Positions 58,890 through 64,000 of a stretch of 64,000 nt of DNA are shown in pieces. The DNA is from RPQJ01 sp963748985 (lineage in GTDB: Bacteria; Pseudomonadota; Gammaproteobacteria; Steroidobacterales; Steroidobacteraceae), in assembly GCA_963748985.1 (NCBI GenBank), contig CAVVKQ010000002.1:1-64000 (forward strand), read 5' to 3'. The translations under genes and the position numbers were made by a program. The notes under the pieces were generated by a model. It had not been told where the DNA came from. It did no database searches and saw nothing but the letters and a program-made list of their open reading frames with translations. The number at the start of each line of letters is the position of its first letter. Within the stretch, counting starts at the first letter, position 1.

Positions 58890-59369
58890 TCAGCGGACCT
58901 GTTCGCCGATTCGATCAAGTTCCAGTTTCAGGCGCGCACGATCCTGCTGCAGGTCGTGCAGCGGCAGCGCAACGAAGGCTTCGATGCGCCGGCGCAGCGT
59001 CCGGTAGGCCGCCATGAACGCTGCATCGATCTGCACGTCGGTACCCGTTGCGTGAGCCGGGTCGTCGACGCCCCAATGTGTGCGCAACACCGGACCCAGG
59101 TACGCCGGGCAGGTTTCACCTGCTGCACTCGAGCAAACGGTGATGACGATGTCAGGGGTCACGGGCAGCGCATCCCAGGACTTGCTGTGACAGGCGTCGA
59201 TGGCGATGCCTTCGCGTTGGAGCAAGGCGAGCGAGCGTGGGTGCACCTTGCCCGTGGGCTTGCTGCCGGCGCTCATCGCGTGCCAGCCCTCCGGGGCGAG
59301 GTGATTGAAGGTCGCCTCCCCCAGGATCGACCTGCAGGAGTTGCCGGTGCACAGGAAAAGTACGTTCAT
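58890..59369 (-). CDS. arsC: Arsenate reductase ArsC (LMW-phosphatase type)
   Basis: A 159-residue thioredoxin-coupled arsenate reductase of the low-molecular-weight phosphatase fold. The P-loop CTGNSCRS is at residues 7-14, and the relay cysteines CSSAAGETCP follow. It reduces arsenate to arsenite, which ACR3 exports. It lies between the arsR gene and acr3, with a possible 18-residue peptide gene between it and arsR. Confidence 0.94.
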   Translation of the reverse strand: MNVLFLCTGNSCRSILGEATFNHLAPEGWHAMSAGSKPTGKVHPRSLALLQREGIAIDACHSKSWDALPVTPDIVITVCSSAAGETCPAYLGPVLRTHWGVDDPAHATGTDVQIDAAFMAAYRTLRRRIEAFVALPLHDLQQDRARLKLELDRIGEQVR

Positions 59370-59375
59370 CCCGGT

Positions 59376-59432
59376 CTAGGCCGTGCAGCAGCGGAGGTCA
59401 GGGGCGGAGGCATGGACGGCCAGGCGTTTCAT
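59376..59432 (-). CDS. Possible 18-residue cysteine-pair peptide in ars operon
   Basis: The frame MKRLAVHASAPDLRCCTA starts at an ATG overlapping the arsR stop (ATGA) with GAGGAAA 7-8 bases upstream, and ends 6 bases before arsC. A vicinal cysteine pair near its C-terminus could bind As(III). It could equally be a coupling leader or noise. No homologue can be claimed. Confidence 0.35.
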   Translation of the reverse strand: MKRLAVHASAPDLRCCTA

Positions 59433-59776
59433 GCGGATTTCCTCTTGCGACGGACGGCGACAGGGGATGCACATTCCGGCGCGCACGTGGCTGCGAGGCT
59501 GCAGCAGTTGTCGGTCAGGTAACTCACCAGCGTGCGCATGCGTTCGAAGTTCGGGCTGTAATGGATGAACCGGCCGTCCTTGCGTGCCGACACGAGGCCC
59601 GCTGCCGCCAGTTCCTTGAGATGGAAGGAAAGGGTGGGGCCCGGGATTGCGAGTTGCTCGCTGATCTCACCAGCCGGGTAGCCGTCTGGTCCGCGCTGCA
59701 CCAGCAGGCGAAAGACCGCGAGCCTGGATTCCTGGGCAAGTGCCGCGAGTGCCTTGACGGCATCGTTTTCGTTCAT
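59429..59776 (-). CDS. arsR: ArsR-family arsenic-responsive repressor
   Basis: A 115-residue winged-HTH repressor. The DNA-recognition helix is in GPTLSFHLKELAAAGLV. The C-terminal cysteines CCSLAATCAPEC are the likely As(III) ligands, a position different from the classical E. coli CVC in the HTH and like the C-terminal-thiol ArsR group. It represses the ars operon until arsenite binds. Its own start codon lies in a palindromic operator. Confidence 0.92.
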   Translation of the reverse strand: MNENDAVKALAALAQESRLAVFRLLVQRGPDGYPAGEISEQLAIPGPTLSFHLKELAAAGLVSARKDGRFIHYSPNFERMRTLVSYLTDNCCSLAATCAPECASPVAVRRKRKSA

Positions 59777-59798
59777 ATTTCCAAATATATCGAAATAT
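59775..59798 (-). promoter_or_regulatory. ArsR operator/promoter
   Basis: A 7-bp inverted repeat ATATTTC/GAAATAT (59775-59781 and 59792-59798) with a 10-base AT-rich centre, the only strong AT island nearby. It overlaps the arsR ATG and a likely -10 (TATATT, 59784-59789) paired with TTGATT (59808-59813) 18 bases away. Confidence 0.6.
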
Positions 59799-60020
59799 TA
59801 CCGATCAAATCAAGTCCGGTCGAGCCGTGGCTGGATGGGCACGAACGACACTCCGTTCGCAGACGACGAAATCGCACCGGGGTGAACCGATGTAGCCCTG
59901 CGAATCAGGATGTCCGGCGGGATGCATCGAGCGTCTTTCACGTGCCAGGCGTGCGCAAGTGCGGACGTTTGCCGCCCGGGTGGCTATGTAAGACACTACG
60001 CCGCGATTGAAGGAGTATCG

Positions 60021-60788
60021 ATGTCCCGGTTGGCGCGCATTGCCGCGGCGATGCTGTCGTTGTTTTCCTGCGCCGCCTCCTTCGCCGAGGAACCGGTTCG
60101 CGTCTTCGCGGCCGCCAGCCTGACCAATGTCCTGACCGAGATCGCGGCGCAATGGGAGCAACGCGGGCACCCTGCGCCACGGCTGGCATTCGGCGGCACA
60201 GCGACCATGGCGCGGCAGCTCGCGGCAGGAGCTCCGGCGGATCTGTTCGTGGCAGCGGATGGTCGCTGGATGGATGAGCTCGAGAAACAAGGGCGACTCG
60301 TGCGTGGATCGCGGACCAACCTGCTCGGCAATGAACTGGTCCTGATCGCGCCCAGGGATCGCGGGTTCGACGTTGAACTGCGGCCCGGCTTCCCGTTCTC
60401 TCGCAAGTTCGCGGGCAAGCTGTGCATCGGCGAACCCGATGTCGTGCCGGCAGGAACCTATGCGAAAGAGTCACTCGAGTCGCTGCAATGGTGGGACTCG
60501 CTGCAGGGCCGGATCGTCGGCACGGAGGACGTCCGCTCCGCACTCACGTTCGTCGAGCGTGGCGAATGTGGCGCGGGAATCGTCTACACGACGGACGCAG
60601 CCATCAGCGACAGGGTCGTGGTGATCGCTCGCTTCCCTCGGCAGAGCCATGCCCCCATCGTCTACCCGGTCGCATTGGTCACGAATGCAGCGCCGCAAGC
60701 GCACGACTTCCTCTCGTACCTCCGCAGCAAGGCGGCCGCAGCGATCTTTCGCCGTCACGGGTTCGTCCCATTGAGCGCGAGTCACTGA
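60021..60788 (+). CDS. modA: Molybdate-binding protein
   Basis: A 255-residue periplasmic molybdate/tungstate receptor with a Sec signal (residues 1-22, SCAASFAEE). Domain landmarks: VRVFAAASLTNVLTEIA, FGGTATMARQLAAGAPADLFVAAD and LLGNELVLIAP, with GEPDVVPAGTYAKESL at the second lobe. The ATG at 60021 follows an ideal AAGGAG 5 bases away. First gene of modABC. I could not find a ModE box upstream. Confidence 0.94.
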   Translation: MSRLARIAAAMLSLFSCAASFAEEPVRVFAAASLTNVLTEIAAQWEQRGHPAPRLAFGGTATMARQLAAGAPADLFVAADGRWMDELEKQGRLVRGSRTNLLGNELVLIAPRDRGFDVELRPGFPFSRKFAGKLCIGEPDVVPAGTYAKESLESLQWWDSLQGRIVGTEDVRSALTFVERGECGAGIVYTTDAAISDRVVVIARFPRQSHAPIVYPVALVTNAAPQAHDFLSYLRSKAAAAIFRRHGFVPLSASH

Positions 60789-60793
60789 TCGCC

Positions 60794-61504
60794 ATGCTTT
60801 CGCCCGCCGAATGGGAGGCACTCCGATTGTCGGCCCGGGTGGCGCTGTGGGCCACGCTGCTGTGCCTCCCCTTCGGCATCCTGGTCGGCTGGCTGCTCGC
60901 CCGCCGCGAATTTCGCGGCAGGTTCCTGGTCGAGGCGCTGGTGCAGTTGCCGATGGTGCTGCCGCCCGTCGTTCCAGGCTACGCGCTGCTCCTGCTGCTC
61001 GGGATGCAGGGACCGATCGGCCGCTGGTTGTACGAGTCTTTCGGCATCACGCTCGCCTTCACCTGGAAAGGGGCAGTCGTCGCGTCCGCGGTCATGGCTT
61101 TCCCGTTGCTGGTGCAGCCCGTGCGAGTCGCATTTCGACTGATCGACTCCCGGCTCGAACAGGCGGCGACGACACTCGGCGCGACGCCGTGGAATGCGTT
61201 TCTCACCGTCGCGTTGCCCCTGGCGCTGCCGGGCGTGCTTGCAGGTTCCGTGCTGTGCTTCTCGCGCAGCCTCGGTGAGTTCGGCGCGACGATGGCCTTC
61301 GTCGGTAACATCCCGGGCGAAACACGGACACTGCCGCTCGCCATCTACAGTTTCATGAACGTGCCTGGCGGCGAGGGTGCCGCGATGCGGCTGGCAGGTC
61401 TCTCCATCGCGCTCGCACTGTTCGCGCTGGCCGCGAGCCACTGGCTTACGCGTCGAGCAGAACGGCGACTCGGCTACCTCGACCACCGCGTGCCGCGTGC
61501 TTGA
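60794..61504 (+). CDS. modB: Molybdate ABC transporter permease
   Basis: A 236-residue inner-membrane permease with about five or six helices. The ABC-coupling EAA loop is visible as EQAATTLGATPWNAFLTVALPLALPG. VLPPVVPGYALLLLLG and GEFGATMAFVGNIPGETRTLPLAIYS are typical of ModB. It starts 5 bases after modA stops, and overlaps modC by 8 bases. Confidence 0.95.
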   Translation: MLSPAEWEALRLSARVALWATLLCLPFGILVGWLLARREFRGRFLVEALVQLPMVLPPVVPGYALLLLLGMQGPIGRWLYESFGITLAFTWKGAVVASAVMAFPLLVQPVRVAFRLIDSRLEQAATTLGATPWNAFLTVALPLALPGVLAGSVLCFSRSLGEFGATMAFVGNIPGETRTLPLAIYSFMNVPGGEGAAMRLAGLSIALALFALAASHWLTRRAERRLGYLDHRVPRA

Positions 61505-62135
61505 GTTCAACCTGGAGTTCGAACGGGGCGGCTTCCTGTTGCAGGCAGCTGCCCGCATCGAGGCCGGCGCGACCGGGATCTGCGGCCCTTCGGGTTGCGG
61601 CAAGAGCACGTTGCTGGCACTGCTCGCCGGGCTGTTGCCGCCACGCTCCGGAACACTGTCGTTTCGCGACCAGGCGCTCGTCGACGTCGCCGCGAAGAAA
61701 TACGTGCCGGCCTGGCATCGGCACTTCGCGCTCGTGTTCCAGGACGGGCAACTGTTTCCTCACCTCACGGTGCAGGACAACCTGCTGTACGGGTACCGGC
61801 GTCGCGCGGCGGGTGAGCGACGTTTCGAGCTGCAGCAAGTGCTCGACCTGCTGGAGATCGGTCCGCTCGTGGCGCGGCGTCCCGCGCAGCTTTCAGGTGG
61901 CGAGCGTCAGCGCGTCGCGCTCGGTCGCGCACTGCTCTATTCGCCGCGCCTGCTGTTGTTGGACGAGCCGCTGGCCTCGCTGGACGAGCGGCTGAAGCAG
62001 CAGATCCTGCCGTTCCTGCGGCGCGTCAAGGAAGAGACCCACCTGCCGATGCTGTACGTGTCGCACGCGCGCGCCGAGGTCGAATACCTCGCCGATCACA
62101 CGCTGTGGATGGAGGCTGGGCGGTTGCTGGCGTAA
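61497..62135 (+). CDS. modC: Molybdate ABC transporter ATPase (short form)
   Basis: A 212-residue ABC ATPase. Walker A GPSGCGKST, Q-loop FQDGQLFPHL, signature LSGGERQ, Walker B LLLLDEP, H-switch SHAR are all in place. The usual ModC has about 350 residues with a C-terminal molybdate-binding TOBE/Mop domain; here the protein ends just after the ATPase domain, with a normal stop codon, so the molybdate-feedback domain is missing. Start is GTG 61497, overlapping the modB end. Regulation of uptake by bound molybdate would be lost, or moved elsewhere. Confidence 0.9.
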   Translation: MLEFNLEFERGGFLLQAAARIEAGATGICGPSGCGKSTLLALLAGLLPPRSGTLSFRDQALVDVAAKKYVPAWHRHFALVFQDGQLFPHLTVQDNLLYGYRRRAAGERRFELQQVLDLLEIGPLVARRPAQLSGGERQRVALGRALLYSPRLLLLDEPLASLDERLKQQILPFLRRVKEETHLPMLYVSHARAEVEYLADHTLWMEAGRLLA

Positions 62136-62165
62136 GCGCTGACGCGCCGTTTTCGCACCTGCGGA

Positions 62166-62191
62166 TTCCGCCGGACTCGAGTCCGGCGGAA
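62166..62191. terminator. 26-base perfect palindrome between modC and GFA gene
   Basis: A perfect palindrome of 26 bases centred on CTCGAG, GC-rich (arms TTCCGCCGGACT/AGTCCGGCGGAA). It lies in the 71-base gap between convergent genes and would form a strong hairpin in either transcript. It is a likely two-way terminator though it lacks long T-runs; a protein-binding site is the alternative. Confidence 0.6.
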
Positions 62192-62206
62192 CCGCTGCAG
62201 CCCGTA

Positions 62207-62632
62207 TTACTCGGCGAGCATGTCGCCTGAGCCGCCGAACTCCTTCGGGAAGTCCTTGAACTTGGGCAGGCCGTCTTTCACGGCCATGACCTTCTCACCG
62301 TAGTGCACGTGCAGCGTGGGCTTGTAGCCGAGCCCGGCCACTGAGCCCGCCGGCACGTCGACCATGCTCATGCCCGGATGATCGACGAGGACCGCGGCGC
62401 CGCAGCTCTTGCAGAACTTGCGGTGGCTGTTCTCCGTCTTTTTGTAGAGGCCGAGGTTCTCAGCGCCCTTCGTGACCTTGACGCTCGTCGCCGGCCAGAG
62501 CGCAGCCGCGTGGATCGGCGCGCTCAGCCAGCCGCGGCAGGAGCTGCAGTGACAGAAGGCCTGCACGGCCGGATCGCCCGTGATCTCGAGCTGTACTGCG
62601 CCACACATGCAACCCGCTTTGTAAGTCGACAT
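62207..62632 (-). CDS. GFA/Mss4-like zinc protein
   Basis: A 141-residue protein of the glutathione-dependent formaldehyde-activating (Gfa) family. Zinc cysteines GCMCGAVQ, CHCSSCRG and KFCKSCGA follow the family order. Such proteins bind zinc and in Paracoccus help condense formaldehyde with glutathione; most members have no tested activity. GGGA precedes the ATG at 62632. No formaldehyde-dehydrogenase genes are next to it. Confidence 0.9.
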   Translation of the reverse strand: MSTYKAGCMCGAVQLEITGDPAVQAFCHCSSCRGWLSAPIHAAALWPATSVKVTKGAENLGLYKKTENSHRKFCKSCGAAVLVDHPGMSMVDVPAGSVAGLGYKPTLHVHYGEKVMAVKDGLPKFKDFPKEFGGSGDMLAE

Positions 62633-62778
62633 TGGTTTTCCCTGCCCAGTGAATGCGACCGGGGGTCGCGACGGGGCAAGAATAGTCCGCCTCGAAGGTT
62701 TCGTGCACGTGGCGTTGCAACAAGAGCCCGCCATGCGGATGACCAGGACGGCCGCAGTGGAAACCGCGGAACGTGGGC

Positions 62779-63546
62779 TCAGCGAACCTCGACCAGCAGG
62801 CTGCAGCAAGTCACGCCCGATTCGGCCTTGGCCAGCTCCACCTGCGGCACGGTCACGACGGTCAGTCCTGCTGCCTCGAGTCGTGCGCGCGTGCGGACAT
62901 GTTGCAGTGGATGGATCACCATGCCACCCAACGCCAGGGCGTTTGCGGCATGCGGTTCGGCGGGATCGGTCGTCAGCGCCCGATAACCGGCGAATGCGTC
63001 CGCTTCGACCCAGGCCGGATTCAGCAGCACCAGGTCGTCGGCGACTCGTGTCACCGCTGACTTCAGATGCAGGCAGCCCGTGAAAGCCAGGGGAATCACT
63101 TCGTAGCCATATGGCGCGAGCTGATCAGCCAGTTGCTGGATCGCATCGCGAGACGTGCGCGACGACAGGCCGATGTAGATCCTGCGTCCGGCGACCAGTA
63201 CGTCACCGCCGTCGAGGGTTGCGGGCGCGCGAACGTGAACCAGGGGTCGATGTGCGGCGAGCACAGCCTCGACGGACACCGTCTCCGGCTGCCTGGACGG
63301 TGCGCCCGGCCGAGTGATGACAGCCACGTCGTCGAGCACGACGGCCGCGTCTTCGACAAATACGCCGTCGGGCAACTGCGGTGTCGACGGCAACCGCCGC
63401 ACTGTTGCGCCGAGGCGTTCGAGCACCGATTCGTACACCTCGTGCTCGACCCGTGCGCCGGCGACGTCCAGTGGCTCACGCTCGAGGTGCGTCAGCTCGC
63501 AATCGGCAAGCGCCGGGCTCACCTCGCGGGTGTAGGCAATCAGCAT
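62779..63546 (-). CDS. ddaH: Dimethylarginine dimethylaminohydrolase (DDAH-like)
   Basis: A 255-residue amidinotransferase-fold hydrolase. The catalytic cysteine lies in GVTCCSLL near the C-terminus, the histidine in GCLHLKSAVT, and substrate contacts in PDGVFVEDAAVV; the lengths fit DDAH. It converts N-methylated arginines to citrulline and methylamines, or acts on related guanidines. No signal peptide. Lone gene between the GFA gene and an unidentified one. Confidence 0.9.
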   Translation of the reverse strand: MLIAYTREVSPALADCELTHLEREPLDVAGARVEHEVYESVLERLGATVRRLPSTPQLPDGVFVEDAAVVLDDVAVITRPGAPSRQPETVSVEAVLAAHRPLVHVRAPATLDGGDVLVAGRRIYIGLSSRTSRDAIQQLADQLAPYGYEVIPLAFTGCLHLKSAVTRVADDLVLLNPAWVEADAFAGYRALTTDPAEPHAANALALGGMVIHPLQHVRTRARLEAAGLTVVTVPQVELAKAESGVTCCSLLVEVR

Positions 63547-63633
63547 CGTTCTGGTCCGGCCCGGTAATCCGATCGTAGCTCACACTACCAAGAAACGATG
63601 AGCCGCAGGCCGTTGGGTGCAGCCGGCAGGCGC

Positions 63634-64000
63634 TCAACTGCCGTGGCCACGCCAGAGTTCGAACCGCTCCGTGACCCCGTCACGCGTGCGCACAATGTGC
63701 GCACCGGGTGTGTCCCGCAGGAATTGCAGCTGGTCCCGGGTGATCGGTGCCGTCAGCGGCAGTGCATCGCGTGACGGGACGGGAATCGGCGGTTCATTGA
63801 TCCCGATCGAACGGAACCCCTCGGGCATCGCCTGCAGCGGCAGCGTGCGGTCGTCGGCGACGACCTCGTAGCGGCTGTCGCTTTCCTTGACGGCACGCTT
63901 GTCCAGCGTCGACCAGGCGTAACCCACGAGGTGCGTGGCATGCCGGCCGGCCGTGTTGACGTCCACGGCCGTCAGCGTGACGTAGTCGCGCGCGTTCACG
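63634..64000 (-). CDS. Unidentified protein, C-terminal part only
   Basis: A frame that runs off the right edge of the window, so only the last 120 or so residues are visible and the start is not. It reads VDVNTAGRHATHLVGYAWSTL ... LWRGHGS. It contains a beta-rich RDQLQFLRDTPGAHIVRT stretch. No family recognised. Confidence 0.5.
   Translation of the reverse strand, partial: VNARDYVTLTAVDVNTAGRHATHLVGYAWSTLDKRAVKESDSRYEVVADDRTLPLQAMPEGFRSIGINEPPIPVPSRDALPLTAPITRDQLQFLRDTPGAHIVRTRDGVTERFELWRGHGS

Noticed and set aside
59813..60020. ModE box before modA
   Set aside because: No pair of the expected half-sites; only a partial GCTATGTAA.
1..64000. CRISPR array
   Set aside because: No regularly spaced repeats found anywhere in the window.

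Overview
This is a high-GC (judged by eye) bacterial chromosome segment that is densely coding, with most genes packed head-to-tail and overlapping by 1-8 bases. Several features point to a free-living aerobic gammaproteobacterium of the Steroidobacterales/Nevskiales/Xanthomonadales type: yqjD-yqjE-yqjK, a cyanide-insensitive-type bd oxidase with a DUF2474 subunit, a periplasmic chorismate mutase fused to a PheC-like dehydratase, zwf/gnd, a DUF349 protein, LpxD, and a tRNA-Gly with an encoded CCA end. The exact taxon is inference. No phage genes, transposases, rRNA or CRISPR arrays are visible.

Layout. 0-9 kb: FAD dehydrogenase, YcaQ-type glycosylase, exported AroQ-PheC fusion, M20 peptidase, RhlE helicase, ferritin-like protein and the yqjDEK membrane-stress set. 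9-14.3 kb: DOPA dioxygenase and GST opposite a LysR regulator, an exported histidine-rich protein, ExoD and a lipoprotein. 14.3-19.2 kb: a tRNA-Gly(CCC) gene, then a compact cargo of an exported crotonase, an exported rhodanese, a TAT-exported DszB-like desulfinase homologue and a divergent AraC-type regulator. The cargo is closed by a 24-base near-copy of the tRNA 3' part, so it looks like a small tRNA-targeted island that has lost its integrase. 19.2-26.6 kb: an eight-gene fully overlapping operon led by a CarH/LitR-type B12 photoreceptor and carrying two CFA-family methyltransferases, a desaturase, a flavin amine-oxidase-like protein, a DUF1365 protein, a lipocalin and a DUF6134 protein. 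This is probably a light/singlet-oxygen lipid-remodelling module.

26.7-36.7 kb: a BNR-repeat protein with a MoaD-like sulfur carrier and a MoeB-rhodanese activator, a TolB/TPR protein translationally coupled to a circularly permuted ATP-grasp-like protein, choline sulfatase, and a frameshifted DUF349 gene. 36.9-48.1 kb: an exported protein, tiny membrane peptides, EamA transporter, TPP enzyme, bd oxidase, 6-phosphogluconate and glucose-6-phosphate dehydrogenases, LpxD and a fatty-acid desaturase. 48.2-57.7 kb: exported peptidases/hydrolases, acyl-CoA dehydrogenase, quinone oxidoreductase, lipase-like esterase and an XRE regulator. 57.8-64 kb: arsenic resistance (arsR-arsC-acr3), a molybdate ABC transporter with a short ModC, a GFA-type protein, DDAH and a partial gene at the right edge.

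The strongest candidates for something undescribed are the tRNA-flanked sulfur/crotonase island (14.3-19.2 kb) and the B12-photoreceptor lipid operon with an 11-bp-periodic operator in front of it.
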